Assembly (NCBI RefSeq): GCF_000374045.1 | Contig: NZ_KB893314.1 | Location: forward strand, 124,001-188,000 | DNA from: Segetibacter koreensis DSM 18137 | GTDB taxonomy: Bacteria > Bacteroidota > Bacteroidia > Chitinophagales > Chitinophagaceae | Direction: 5' to 3' | Length of the DNA: 64,000 bases | Shown: in pieces, positions 9,865 to 19,032 of the stretch | How positions within the stretch are numbered: position 1 is the first letter of the stretch | How the letters are laid out: every line of letters begins with the position of its first letter | Position numbers and translations under genes: made by a program | The notes under the pieces: model-generated | The model's database searches: none | What the model was told of the DNA's origin: nothing | Seen by the model: the letters and a program-made list of their open reading frames with translations, nothing else

Positions 9865-11787
9865 TTATTTTGAAAAGTAATTTAAAACCGGGTTCAGATT
9901 ATTTCCATAAAATACCAATATGATCATTAGCACTATACTTAATACCATAAGCAGGATGTAATTTCCGACCTGCCCGCTTTGCATCAGCCTTATCTGCCTG
10001 CCGGCATATTGCACACCACGTCCCACCCCGTTTACTACACCATCTATCCCACTCTTTTCTACAACATTTTTAAATACGCCTGCTATTCCCAACAAAGGCC
10101 TGGCAATTATAGCATCATACAATTCATCTACATACCACTTGTTTGCTAAGAACTTACCGGTTCCTTCAGGTTCAGCTATTTCAGGTTTTTTGCTAAATCG
10201 CGTCCAGGCATAAATGATTGCTATAACTGCAACAACAACCGAAACAGCCATTAACATCATTTCCGTACCGGGAGTTAAATGTTCTGTCGCCTCAGTAGAT
10301 TTTACAATAACGGGTGAAAGAAAATGTTCTAAAGCATGAGCATTTGAAGCAAATACTTCAGGAATGCCGACAAATCCTCCAACTACACTTAATATAGCCA
10401 AAATGATTAAAGGAATGGTCATTGCCGAAGGACTTTCGTGCAAATGATGTTCCTGCTCGTGCGTGCCACGGAAATGTCCCAAAAAAGTCATTGCATATAA
10501 CCGGAACATATAGAAAGCTGTCATTCCTGCTGTAATAACGCCTATTATCCAAAACACTTTATTATGCTCGTACGCTGCTGCCAATATTTCATCTTTACTA
10601 AAAAAGCCACTGAACGGAGGAATACCTGATATAGCTAAACAAGCAAGCAAAAAAGTAATATGTGTTATCGGCATATATTTCTTTAAGCCACCCATAAAAC
10701 GAACATCCTGTTGGTTCTGCATAGCGTGAATAACGCTACCTGCACCAAGAAATAGCAAAGCTTTGAAAAAAGCATGGGTCATTACATGAAAAACAGCACC
10801 GGTATAAGCACCCACGCCTAATCCCAAAAACATATAACCTAACTGACTAACGGTAGAATAAGCCAGTACTTTTTTAATATCATTTTGTTTTAAAGCAATA
10901 GTTGCCGCCAGGAAAGCTGTGGAAAGACCAATGATAGCTACAAAAGTCTGTGTTGCCGGAGCCATAGTGTACAACACATTGCTGCGGACAATCATATAAA
11001 TACCAGCCGTAACCATAGTAGCTGCATGTATCAATGCAGACACCGGTGTAGGACCAGCCATTGCGTCTGGTAACCAGGTATATAAAGGAATTTGTGCACT
11101 TTTACCCATTGCGCCAACAAACAATAACAGTGTAATTGCTGTCACCTCGTAATTGCTGAAAGTGGATGCTTTTGAAAAAACTTCACTATAAGTAACAGTT
11201 CCCAGCTTACCTAATATCCAAAAAACAGCCAATAGAAACCCCAGGTCCCCAATACGATTCATTACAAATGCCTTTCTCGCTGCATAGTTATAATTGTTGT
11301 TTTTAAACCAGTAACCAATCAACAAATAAGAGCAGAGGCCGACACCTTCCCAACCAATAAACATAATAACATAGTTTGCTCCCAATACTAGCAATAACAT
11401 AGAGAAAACAAAAAGATTCAAATAAGAGAAGTATCGCCCGTAGTGCTGTGGCTCCTCTTCATGCATATAAGACGTGGAATAAACATGAATAAGAAATCCC
11501 ACGCCAGTAATAATTAATAAGAACAGTGTAGACAATTGATCCACCTGGAAAGCAAAAGGAATATTAAATGCAGGAACTTTTATAAAAGGAAAAAGGCTTA
11601 CAATAACCGGTTGAAATCCATCTTGTTTAACTTCGAAAAAAATGCCAAGGCTTACAGCAAAAGAAGCAAGAATGACTCCGCTGCCAATAATACCAATCAA
11701 AGATTTAGTTAATAATTTACGTCCCAGCCCATTAATAAGAAACCCTATCAAAGGAAACAGCGGTACTAAGTAAACAAGTTTTGCCAT
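9865..11787 (-). CDS. nuoL: NADH-quinone oxidoreductase subunit L
   Basis: The product has 640 residues from the ATG at 11787; an upstream in-frame non-ATG extension of six residues is unlikely to be used. It is a ND5/NuoL protein with about 16 membrane segments, motifs such as 'TWLPDAMAGPTPVSALIHAA' and 'KKVLAYSTVSQLGYMFLGLG', and the long C-terminal lateral helix region. It is the distal proton-pumping subunit of complex I. The 104-bp spacer to nuoK contains a small inverted repeat (CTCCT/AGGAG near 11866-11880), possibly an intra-operon processing or attenuation site; that role is only inferred. Confidence 0.97.
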   Translation of the reverse strand: MAKLVYLVPLFPLIGFLINGLGRKLLTKSLIGIIGSGVILASFAVSLGIFFEVKQDGFQPVIVSLFPFIKVPAFNIPFAFQVDQLSTLFLLIITGVGFLIHVYSTSYMHEEEPQHYGRYFSYLNLFVFSMLLLVLGANYVIMFIGWEGVGLCSYLLIGYWFKNNNYNYAARKAFVMNRIGDLGFLLAVFWILGKLGTVTYSEVFSKASTFSNYEVTAITLLLFVGAMGKSAQIPLYTWLPDAMAGPTPVSALIHAATMVTAGIYMIVRSNVLYTMAPATQTFVAIIGLSTAFLAATIALKQNDIKKVLAYSTVSQLGYMFLGLGVGAYTGAVFHVMTHAFFKALLFLGAGSVIHAMQNQQDVRFMGGLKKYMPITHITFLLACLAISGIPPFSGFFSKDEILAAAYEHNKVFWIIGVITAGMTAFYMFRLYAMTFLGHFRGTHEQEHHLHESPSAMTIPLIILAILSVVGGFVGIPEVFASNAHALEHFLSPVIVKSTEATEHLTPGTEMMLMAVSVVVAVIAIIYAWTRFSKKPEIAEPEGTGKFLANKWYVDELYDAIIARPLLGIAGVFKNVVEKSGIDGVVNGVGRGVQYAGRQIRLMQSGQVGNYILLMVLSIVLMIILVFYGNNLNPVLNYFSK

Positions 11788-11891
11788 AATTAACCCTCTA
11801 CCCACTTCCCTGTAGGGGGAGGTGTATATTTTTTAATTTTATTATAATGCCCTTCGTTCTTTTCACTCCTCTCAGGAGAGTAGTAAAGGGA

Positions 11892-12227
11892 TTAATTCTT
11901 CAATCTATTCAAAAAATTTACATCAACAGAGTGAGTATTTCTGTACATCATTACTATAATAGAAAGACCCACACAAACTTCTGCAGCTGCCACAACCATT
12001 ATAAAAAACACAAACAACTGTCCATCAATTCCTGCCAGTGAGGTAGGATTTGTTGCCAATGCTTTTCCATTATGCATTTTAGAGAATGCTACCAGCAAAA
12101 GGTTGACAGCATTCAGCATGAGCTCAATGCACATAAAAATAATAATTGCATTTCTGCGTGTTAATACCCCTACAACTCCAATGCAGAACAAAACAATAGC
12201 AAGTGTTATATAATATGTTATTGGCAT
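11892..12227 (-). CDS. nuoK: NADH-quinone oxidoreductase subunit K
   Basis: This 111-aa, three-helix membrane subunit (ND4L/NuoK) carries '[19 protein letters not shown]', with the conserved membrane glutamate in '[13 protein letters not shown]'. It is part of the proton path at the membrane-arm junction of complex I. The start is set at the ATG at 12227 ([10 protein letters not shown]); the longer frame begins at a TTG three codons earlier. It sits between nuoJ and nuoL as in other nuo operons. The spacer to nuoJ (12228-12347) shows no gene. Confidence 0.96.
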   Translation of the reverse strand: MPITYYITLAIVLFCIGVVGVLTRRNAIIIFMCIELMLNAVNLLLVAFSKMHNGKALATNPTSLAGIDGQLFVFFIMVVAAAEVCVGLSIIVMMYRNTHSVDVNFLNRLKN

Positions 12228-12347
12228 AGTTACCAAACCCGCATAAGGGCTTCTTTAACACTTAAATCCAACCGGACTTAAGGTATTTATAAATAAAATT
12301 CTTTTCAATGTAATATTCGCTTCGTTATTTCCCCTGTAACGATAACG

Positions 12348-12851
12348 CTAATCTTTCTTCCCTATCACTACAGCTCCGATCATTGCACTTAAAAACAAAA
12401 CACTCGTAATTTCAAATGGTACTACATAATCGACAAATAATACTTTACCTAGTGTTTTTATCAATCCTATATTTCCTTCTCTCACCATTGCGGTAGCATT
12501 TTGCACTTCGGAGGCGCTTCTCACTACATCAATCATTATAAGCATAAGACAACCACCAGCAATTGTGCCTGCAAGTCTCAATCGGTTGTTTTTCTGCGGT
12601 TCGGAGTCGCTGTTAAGATTCATAAGCATCACTACAAAGAGAAAAAGTACCATGATAGCCCCTGCATATACAATAAGATTAACTATTGCTATAAACTGTG
12701 CATTTAGTAAAATATAGTGACCTGAAATTGCAAAGAAAACAATGATAAGCCATAATATACTGTGTACAGGATTTTTGCTTATCAAAACCATTGTGGCACT
12801 CAGGAGGGCCAGGGCAGACAGGAACCAGAATAATATTGCAGTTGTACTCAT
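12348..12851 (-). CDS. nuoJ: NADH-quinone oxidoreductase subunit J
   Basis: This 167-aa protein has five predicted membrane segments (ND6/NuoJ family). The segment 'AQFIAIVNLIVYAGAIMVLF' is the hallmark TM3 region containing the pi-bulge glycine. It is a membrane-arm subunit of complex I near the quinone site. It starts with ATG 22 bp after the nuoI stop and is followed by nuoK. Length is normal for the family. Confidence 0.96.
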   Translation of the reverse strand: MSTTAILFWFLSALALLSATMVLISKNPVHSILWLIIVFFAISGHYILLNAQFIAIVNLIVYAGAIMVLFLFVVMLMNLNSDSEPQKNNRLRLAGTIAGGCLMLIMIDVVRSASEVQNATAMVREGNIGLIKTLGKVLFVDYVVPFEITSVLFLSAMIGAVVIGKKD

Positions 12852-12873
12852 TAGTTACAGTTAGTAAAGGGCT

Positions 12874-13422
12874 TTAATGTGTTGCAGGTGCTCTTTCCCC
12901 TTTTGCCTTTTCATATTCTTCAGGCTGTGTCAGCGGGTCAGGTATCAGCAAATCCTCTTTACCATATATAAATCCTTTTCGCTTGTAGTTAGCAGGCGCA
13001 AAAGTTTCACTTAAATAAATCGCATCTTTAGGACAAGCCTCTTCACACAATCCACAAAAGATGCACCTAAGCATGTTTATTTCATACTTTGCCGCATACT
13101 TTTCTTCCCGATACAAGTTTTCTTCTCCTCTTTGTCTTTCTGCCGCCTCCATTGTTATTGCTTCTGCAGGGCATGCTAATGCGCACAATCCGCAGGCAGT
13201 ACAGCGTTCGCGTCCTTCTTCATCCCTGTTCAATACCTGTAGTCCCCGAAACACCTTCGCGAATGGTCGTTTCTCTTCAGGATAACGAATAGTAGGAACT
13301 TTTTTAAATATATGGCTAAACGTAATAGCCATGCCTTTAAATATTGATGGAAGGTATATCCTTTCCAGCAAGGTCATTGGCTTACGCTCAAGTTGTTTTA
13401 CTTTCTTTGTTAACGGTTGCAT
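12874..13422 (-). CDS. nuoI: NADH-quinone oxidoreductase subunit I (ferredoxin-like)
   Basis: The product has 182 residues from the ATG at 13422; a TTG three codons upstream is not needed. It has two [4Fe-4S] ferredoxin motifs, CTACGLCALACPAEAI and CIFCGLCEEACPKDAI. These bind clusters N6a and N6b, which pass electrons from the NuoG arm to NuoB. The acidic/basic C-terminus is slightly longer than in E. coli. It lies between nuoH and nuoJ. The upstream spacer 13423-13668 (246 bp) is AT-rich with no ORF, unusually long for a point inside this operon. Confidence 0.97.
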   Translation of the reverse strand: MQPLTKKVKQLERKPMTLLERIYLPSIFKGMAITFSHIFKKVPTIRYPEEKRPFAKVFRGLQVLNRDEEGRERCTACGLCALACPAEAITMEAAERQRGEENLYREEKYAAKYEINMLRCIFCGLCEEACPKDAIYLSETFAPANYKRKGFIYGKEDLLIPDPLTQPEEYEKAKGERAPATH

Positions 13423-13668
13423 ATTGTTCAAAGCTTGTCAATTTAAGACTAAAGCTTCTTTAAAAATGATTGCAAAAATATTTTTCTACTGCTATCCTAC
13501 CAACTTTTATTTACCCTAAATCTGTAACGCTACTTTTTGTAAATCTTTTGTTAGCAGGCATTCTATTTCTTAAACGTTTGAAGCCGTGCCCATGACCTAA
13601 TACTACTGATTATAACTTAGACCTTATTCGTTTTTTTCTAAACATTGCTTGTTGTGTGAGCATTCAAA

Positions 13669-14724
13669 CTAGCCCTGTCTCCACAAAATAACCGCGCCAG
13701 TAATAAACATATTTACCAGGGCCAGTGGAATTAAAGATTTCCACCCCAAGTTCATTAATTGGTCATAACGAAAACGTGGCAATGTCCAGCGTACCCACAT
13801 GAATATGAAAATAAAAATAAACGCTTTGACTAACAATGCTACGACGCCTATAAGTGCCGCGATATTAACAGGCAGGTTAGCTTCATTTAGAAACGGAACG
13901 TCGTAACCTCCGAAATACAATGTAGCCATAATAACACTACTTATAAACATATTGATATATTCAGCGAAAAGGTAAAAGCCTAACTTCATACTTGAATACT
14001 CCTGGTGATAACCAAAGTTCAGTTCATTCTCCGCCTCCGGCAAATCAAAAGGCGCTCTGTTACATTCTGCAAAAGCACAAATTAAAAAAATGAGAAAACC
14101 AAGGGGTTGGTAAATAATATTCCAGTGGCCGTGTACCTGCTGCTCAACAATCGTCTTCATACTTAATGAACCGGTAAGCATTAGCAAGGCAATAAAAGAA
14201 AGCCCCATAGCAAGCTCGTAACTAATCACCTGCGACGCACCCCGCATAGCAGCCATTAGAGAAAATTTATTATTACTTGCCCATCCACCTATCATAATTC
14301 CATAAACACCGGTACTTACAACACCAAAAATGAAAAGAACACCAATGTTAATATCAGCTATCTGCAATGGTATATGACGGTCAGCACCAAATAAAGTAAA
14401 ATGAATTTCATTGCCCCACGGAATTACCGCACTGGTCATCATAGCAGTAAGCATTGCAAGGCATGGGCCTAAGACAAACAATAACTTATTTGATGTATTT
14501 GGTATAATTTCTTCTTTAAAGAATAATTTCATACCATCTGCAAGTGGTTGTAAAAGACCGAAAGGGCCGGCTCTGTTTGGACCAACCCGATCCTGTAGGA
14601 TCGCTGCAACTTTTCGCTCTCCATACGTAGCATACATGGCAATGACCAGTGAAGCTGTAATAATTACTGCAATTAATACAAGTTTTTCAATTAATAAAGT
14701 CCAATCAATAGCTAGTAGAGTCAT
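13669..14724 (-). CDS. nuoH: NADH-quinone oxidoreductase subunit H
   Basis: This 351-aa membrane protein (ND1/NuoH) has about eight helices. Motifs include 'ERKVAAILQDRVGPNRAGPF' near the N-terminus and 'NRAPFDLPEAENELNFGYHQ', which lines the quinone-binding chamber. It connects the peripheral and membrane arms of complex I. The start is the ATG at 14724; the frame could begin one codon earlier at a TTG. Spacers on both sides are about 240 bp without ORFs, so nuoH may carry its own expression signals, which is inferred. Confidence 0.97.
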   Translation of the reverse strand: MTLLAIDWTLLIEKLVLIAVIITASLVIAMYATYGERKVAAILQDRVGPNRAGPFGLLQPLADGMKLFFKEEIIPNTSNKLLFVLGPCLAMLTAMMTSAVIPWGNEIHFTLFGADRHIPLQIADINIGVLFIFGVVSTGVYGIMIGGWASNNKFSLMAAMRGASQVISYELAMGLSFIALLMLTGSLSMKTIVEQQVHGHWNIIYQPLGFLIFLICAFAECNRAPFDLPEAENELNFGYHQEYSSMKLGFYLFAEYINMFISSVIMATLYFGGYDVPFLNEANLPVNIAALIGVVALLVKAFIFIFIFMWVRWTLPRFRYDQLMNLGWKSLIPLALVNMFITGAVILWRQG

Positions 14725-14960
14725 CAAATTCTTTTATAAGTTTTTCAATAATCCTTTTAAGTTTTGTTATAACCATTTGTGTGACGGCTCACAACCGTTC
14801 AAGTCTATCTAAAATATGTATAACATTACATGTAATCCTTTTTCTCATCTGCCTCACTCCTTATGCAGGAAACGAAATTGCCAAATTTTCTTACAGATTT
14901 ATCTTTGATAATTGCTGATTATCTTCTTACTATCATCATTTTTCAAAACCATGCTTAAAG

Positions 14961-16109
14961 TTATTTAGGCGAAGGTAATACTGTACCCTTCCCGTTATTG
15001 AAAACTTCAGCCGTTGCAGGTCCTTCTATGGCGCTTAAGTGTACAGAATTTTTATTTACTTCGCTTACAGTATGTATATCCATCAGTAATTTAGGATGTC
15101 TTCCACCCATTACTTCTGCAATAGTTTCATGCGGTTTTTTAGTTCCAACATAATGTCCGGCTGAAATGACTGAGTGCCTTTTTATCTTCCTCGGCCCCTC
15201 AATAATCCAGTCGCTTGTCTTCTTTTTATCGAAGCGGCATGTGTTGCAAATCCATCCTGGTTTTCCATCCGGTGCATCTTCCACTTCACCCCACTCATCT
15301 TTTCGGGCAGTTACCCTAAACACTTCATCTCCACGGTTCCATAAAGTTACTCGTCCACAGCACTTATCACAGTCTCTGTGTGCATCCATTGGTTTTAAAA
15401 ACCACACACGATTTTTAAAACGGAATGTTCTGTCCGTTAGTGCACCTACCGGGCAAACATCAATCATATTTCCGCTAAAATCGTTGTCGATAGCTTTAGA
15501 GATATAAGTGCTTATTTGCGCATGCTCACCGCGATCGAGAATACCGTGAACACGAGTATTAGTAATCTGGTCAGCAACATATGTACAACGATAGCAAAGT
15601 ATGCAACGTGTCATGTGCAGTTGAATATATGGCCCTATGTCCTCCCGTTCGAACAACCTTCGTTGAAACTCGTAACGGGTGCCTTCGCTTCCATGTTCGT
15701 AGCTTAAGTCCTGCAAATGACATTCGCCTGCCTGGTCGCAAATAGGACAGTCTAAAGGATGATTTAACAATAAAAATTCGACAATTCCCTTACGTGCATC
15801 CAAAACTTTTTCGCTGGTGATGCTTTTTACAATCATTCCATCCATCACGTTGGTACGGCAACTTGCCACCAATTTTGGCATGGGGCGAGGATCAGCCGTT
15901 GAGCCCGCGGCTACCTCTACAAGGCATGTCCTGCACTTGCCACCGCTTCCTTTCAGCTTACTGTAAAAGCACATAGCCGGTGGTGTTACATCACCGCCAA
16001 TCTTTCTTGCCGCAAGCAAGATGGATGTTCCCGGAGCAACCTCGACTGTTATATTGTCAATGGTTACTTTAAACATTTGCGGAACCTCTTTTTTTACTTC
16101 TTCAGCCAT
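14961..16109 (-). CDS. nuoG: NADH-quinone oxidoreductase subunit G, short form
   Basis: This 382-aa protein begins with a [2Fe-2S] ferredoxin domain (GSGGKCRTCLVEV). It continues with the His/Cys [4Fe-4S] segment (HPLDCPICDQAGECHLQD) and a second cluster motif (CILCYRCTYV). A short C-rich region (CDKCCGRVTLW, WICNTCRFDKK) resembles only the start of the molybdopterin-oxidoreductase domain. The large catalytic-like domain of the roughly 700-900-aa proteobacterial NuoG is absent. The reading frame ends cleanly and nuoH follows, so this looks like a natural short form rather than a disrupted gene. It carries electrons within the hydrophilic arm. Confidence 0.93.
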   Translation of the reverse strand: MAEEVKKEVPQMFKVTIDNITVEVAPGTSILLAARKIGGDVTPPAMCFYSKLKGSGGKCRTCLVEVAAGSTADPRPMPKLVASCRTNVMDGMIVKSITSEKVLDARKGIVEFLLLNHPLDCPICDQAGECHLQDLSYEHGSEGTRYEFQRRLFEREDIGPYIQLHMTRCILCYRCTYVADQITNTRVHGILDRGEHAQISTYISKAIDNDFSGNMIDVCPVGALTDRTFRFKNRVWFLKPMDAHRDCDKCCGRVTLWNRGDEVFRVTARKDEWGEVEDAPDGKPGWICNTCRFDKKKTSDWIIEGPRKIKRHSVISAGHYVGTKKPHETIAEVMGGRHPKLLMDIHTVSEVNKNSVHLSAIEGPATAEVFNNGKGTVLPSPK

Positions 16110-16184
16110 ATTATATTGTTTTACGTATCGCCATACTGGCAGAGACGTAAATTTTTGTATAGTTTGTATCCAATTTAAAAGTGC

Positions 16185-17528
16185 TTATGCAACCACTTCC
16201 CTCGCATCAGCATAATGTGCCAATCCAAAATTTCTTACCTGGGATTCTTCAGGATTTAATACATGCCACTCAAACTCGTCTCTAAAATGCCTGATTGCTG
16301 CTGCTACGGGCCAAGCGGCTGCGTCCCCCAGCGGACAAATGGTATTTCCTTCAATCTTCCTTTGAATATCCCATAACAGATCTATATCACTCAACTTACC
16401 TTTTCCATATTCAATGTTATACAAAACCCGTTTCATCCATCCGGTGCCTTCCCTACAAGGGCTGCATTGTCCACAACTTTCATGATGGTAAAAACGAGCT
16501 AAAGTTAACGTATTACGCACCACACATTGGTCTTCATCCAATACTATAAAACCTCCGGAACCCATCATGCTCCCGGTAGCAAATCCGCCGTCAGATAAAC
16601 TTTCATAATTCATATAACGTGTTTCGCCTTTTGCGGTCTTTAGTAACAGGTTAGCAGGTAAGATAGGAACCGATGATCCACCGGGAATACATGCCTTTAA
16701 TCTTTTACCGTTAGGTATGCCACCACAATACTCGTCACTATAAATGAATTCTTCAACACTAATGGTCATGTCTATTTCATAAACGCCAGGCTTGTTGATA
16801 TTTCCACAGGCGCTTATTAATTTTGTGCCGGTAGATTTACCTATCCCAATCTTCGCATACTCAATTCCTCCCATATTTATTATAGGAACGATCGCAGCTA
16901 AAGTTTCTACATTATTTACCACTGTAGGACAATCCCATAAACCTTTGATTGCGGGAAAAGGTGGTTTTATTCTTGGATTTCCTCTTTTACCTTCAAGGCT
17001 TTCAATTAAGGCTGTTTCCTCACCGCAAATGTAAGCTCCTGCACCACGCTGTACATAGATCTGGCAGTCAAAGCCGCTTCCTAAGATGTTCTTACCCAGC
17101 CAGCCGTTTTGGTTTGCCTCATAAATAGCCTGCTCTAAAATATCCGGTATCCATGCATACTCTCCACGTATATAAATATAGGTCCTGTTGCTTCCTAAAG
17201 CAAAAGACGATATAATTAAGCCCTCAATTAACAAATGGGGCAAAAACTCCATCAAATACCGGTCTTTAAATGTACCGGGTTCACTCTCATCTGCATTGCA
17301 AACAAGGTAACGAGGTATACCTTCAGGCTTAGCAAGAAAACTCCATTTCAATCCTGTCGGAAAACCAGCACCGCCCCGTCCTCGCAGTCCACTTTTTTTA
17401 ACCTCTTCCACAATATCGGCCGGCGCCATTTTGAAAGCCTTTTCCACAGAAGAATAACCGCCGTTTTTGCGGTATGCTTCGTAAAAACGAATACCTTCAA
17501 CGTTTGCCTTATCTAATAATAATTTCAT
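16185..17528 (-). CDS. nuoF: NADH-quinone oxidoreductase subunit F (NADH/FMN-binding)
   Basis: The 447-aa protein starts at the ATG at 17528. It contains the FMN/NADH-binding loop 'GLRGRGGAGFPTGLKW', 'GAGAYICGEETALIESLEG', and the [4Fe-4S] N3 site 'ESCGQCSPCREG' with a further Cys in 'GNTICPLGDAAA'. It is the NADH-oxidising subunit of complex I. It is separated from its usual partner nuoE by two unrelated small genes (DUF4440 and VOC). Length is normal. Confidence 0.97.
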   Translation of the reverse strand: MKLLLDKANVEGIRFYEAYRKNGGYSSVEKAFKMAPADIVEEVKKSGLRGRGGAGFPTGLKWSFLAKPEGIPRYLVCNADESEPGTFKDRYLMEFLPHLLIEGLIISSFALGSNRTYIYIRGEYAWIPDILEQAIYEANQNGWLGKNILGSGFDCQIYVQRGAGAYICGEETALIESLEGKRGNPRIKPPFPAIKGLWDCPTVVNNVETLAAIVPIINMGGIEYAKIGIGKSTGTKLISACGNINKPGVYEIDMTISVEEFIYSDEYCGGIPNGKRLKACIPGGSSVPILPANLLLKTAKGETRYMNYESLSDGGFATGSMMGSGGFIVLDEDQCVVRNTLTLARFYHHESCGQCSPCREGTGWMKRVLYNIEYGKGKLSDIDLLWDIQRKIEGNTICPLGDAAAWPVAAAIRHFRDEFEWHVLNPEESQVRNFGLAHYADAREVVA

Positions 17529-17597
17529 ATGCCTTAAATCCAAAAAGGACTTTTAATATCTTGTTATCTTAATTGTGCAATACTTACATTAAAAAAC

Positions 17598-18005
17598 CTA
17601 CTTTTTCAATTCCTGGTTAAACATCCAGCTTACGCCAAATTTGTCTTTCAGCATTCCAAACCGGGCTCCCCAGAAAGTATCCTGCAAAGGCATCGCAACC
17701 GTTCCGCCTTCGGCCATTTTATTAAAAACTGACTCAAGTTCCTCATTTTCTAAAACGTCAACTGATAGCTGGATATTTCCATCAGTAGAAACTTCCTGGC
17801 CTTTAAAAACATCAGAGATCATTATAAGGTTGTCACCAAATGTTAATCTGCCATGCATTATCTTCTGTTTGTAATCCTCATCGGAAGGCATAGGACTGTC
17901 GCCATATCGTTGAAGGTAAGCAATACTACCTCCTAAAGCGGTTGCATAAAAATTCATTGCTTCTTCGGCGTTTCCCTGAAAATGTATATAAGGTACAAGT
18001 TTCAT
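17598..18005 (-). CDS. VOC-superfamily (PhnB/glyoxalase-like) protein
   Basis: This 135-aa protein has the opening 'MKLVPYIHFQGNAEEAMNFY' and the closing 'GARFGMLKDKFGVSWMF' typical of the PhnB-like branch of the vicinal-oxygen-chelate superfamily. The family forms beta-alpha-beta-beta-beta dimers. Many members are uncharacterised, and no specific substrate can be read from the sequence. It lies inside the nuo operon, 17 bp after the DUF4440 gene and about 70 bp before nuoF, so it is probably co-transcribed. A role in complex I is not implied by the family. Confidence 0.85.
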   Translation of the reverse strand: MKLVPYIHFQGNAEEAMNFYATALGGSIAYLQRYGDSPMPSDEDYKQKIMHGRLTFGDNLIMISDVFKGQEVSTDGNIQLSVDVLENEELESVFNKMAEGGTVAMPLQDTFWGARFGMLKDKFGVSWMFNQELKK

Positions 18006-18022
18006 ATAAGTTCAGATTATAG

Positions 18023-18460
18023 TTACTTAGGATTAACCTTAACTGCCTGTCTTGCAAATAACCTCCACTTTCCTTTATCCTTTGCCCACACCTGCATGAT
18101 TCCGATATTTAAAGGATATGTACTGCCTTCTTTAGAAACCTGAGCACGAAGAATATAACGAATTATAGCTGATTGTCCTGCATAAGTAGTGCTTAGCCGT
18201 TCTAATGACAAATCTTTATAAGATTCCAGCGAGTGCACTGCGTTATGAAGCATTACGGGCTTATTTTCTAAAACGCCAGTGGAATGACCGTAAGTAACAT
18301 TCTCAGCTACCAAATCCTGTATCGCCGCACTGTCTTTAGTTTCGAACACTGCCTTATTTAAGGCCTCAACTTTTGTCCAGACTTCAGCATCTTTACCTGA
18401 CTGGCTAAAAACAGTTGAAGCAAAAAAAGACAGCAATAAGATCAATAATAATTTTTCCAT
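18023..18460 (-). CDS. Secreted SnoaL/DUF4440-like (NTF2-fold) protein
   Basis: The 145-aa product has a signal peptide (MEKLLLILLLSFFASTVFSQ). An NTF2-like domain follows, with 'VEALNKAVFETKDSAAIQDL', 'VTYGHSTGVLENK' and 'MQVWAKDKGKWRLFARQAVK', as in DUF4440 proteins. It is probably periplasmic; the function is unknown. It starts 4 bp after the nuoE stop codon, so translation may be coupled to nuoE. Its position within the respiratory complex operon is unusual. Confidence 0.82.
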   Translation of the reverse strand: MEKLLLILLLSFFASTVFSQSGKDAEVWTKVEALNKAVFETKDSAAIQDLVAENVTYGHSTGVLENKPVMLHNAVHSLESYKDLSLERLSTTYAGQSAIIRYILRAQVSKEGSTYPLNIGIMQVWAKDKGKWRLFARQAVKVNPK

Positions 18461-18463
18461 GCA

Positions 18464-18964
18464 TTAATTGTTTATAGCTGAAAAACTACGGCATTCTTCA
18501 ATGATGGCATCTACTTTTTCAGGTGTTAAATGCTCCCGGAAGAGTTTACCTAACTGCATCATCGGAGCATAGCCGCATGCGCCCAGGCATTCAACAGTTT
18601 TTAAAGTAAATAGACCATCAGGCGTAGTTTCACCTACATTTATTCCTAATTTGCTTTTTATATAATTAATTATATCGTCGCTTCCTCTCAACATACATGG
18701 ACCCGTTTGACAAACCTCAAAAAGAAATTTACCTACCGGTTTCATATTGTACATGCTGTAGAAGGTCGCTACTTCATATACTTCAATTGGAGTAATATCA
18801 AGTAGCCCGGCTACGTAATCCATTACAGGTACGTCTAACCAGCCGCCAAATTCTTCCTGTGCCAAGTGAAGTACAGGTAGCAATGCGCTTTTCTGTTTCC
18901 CTTCAGGATATCGTGCTATGATTTCCTGTACTTTAGATAAACTCTTTTCCGAAAATTGTATCAT
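18464..18964 (-). CDS. nuoE: NADH-quinone oxidoreductase subunit E
   Basis: This 166-aa thioredoxin-like [2Fe-2S] protein has the first Cys pair in 'CQTGPCMLRG' and the second in 'VECLGACGYAPMM', the N1a cluster ligands. It works with NuoF in NADH oxidation. Length and motifs are standard. It follows nuoD after about 70 bp of AT-rich spacer containing an 'ATTTTTAATTTTTAA' run, and it is directly followed by the DUF4440 gene rather than by nuoF. Confidence 0.96.
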   Translation of the reverse strand: MIQFSEKSLSKVQEIIARYPEGKQKSALLPVLHLAQEEFGGWLDVPVMDYVAGLLDITPIEVYEVATFYSMYNMKPVGKFLFEVCQTGPCMLRGSDDIINYIKSKLGINVGETTPDGLFTLKTVECLGACGYAPMMQLGKLFREHLTPEKVDAIIEECRSFSAINN

Positions 18965-19032
18965 TTATAAAACAAAATGCAAAAATGAAAAGGTAAAAGC
19001 ACTTTCATTTTTAATTTTTAATTTTTAATTTT

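Noticed and set aside
14776-14800. TTGTGTGA/TCACAA partial palindrome upstream of nuoH, considered as another repeat copy
   Set aside because: Shares only a few bases with the dispersed repeat; spacing and core do not match.
18990-19030. ATTTTTAATTTTTAATTTTT run between nuoE and nuoD
   Set aside because: Simple tandem AT-rich run of low information; not evidence of a CRISPR array or functional repeat.
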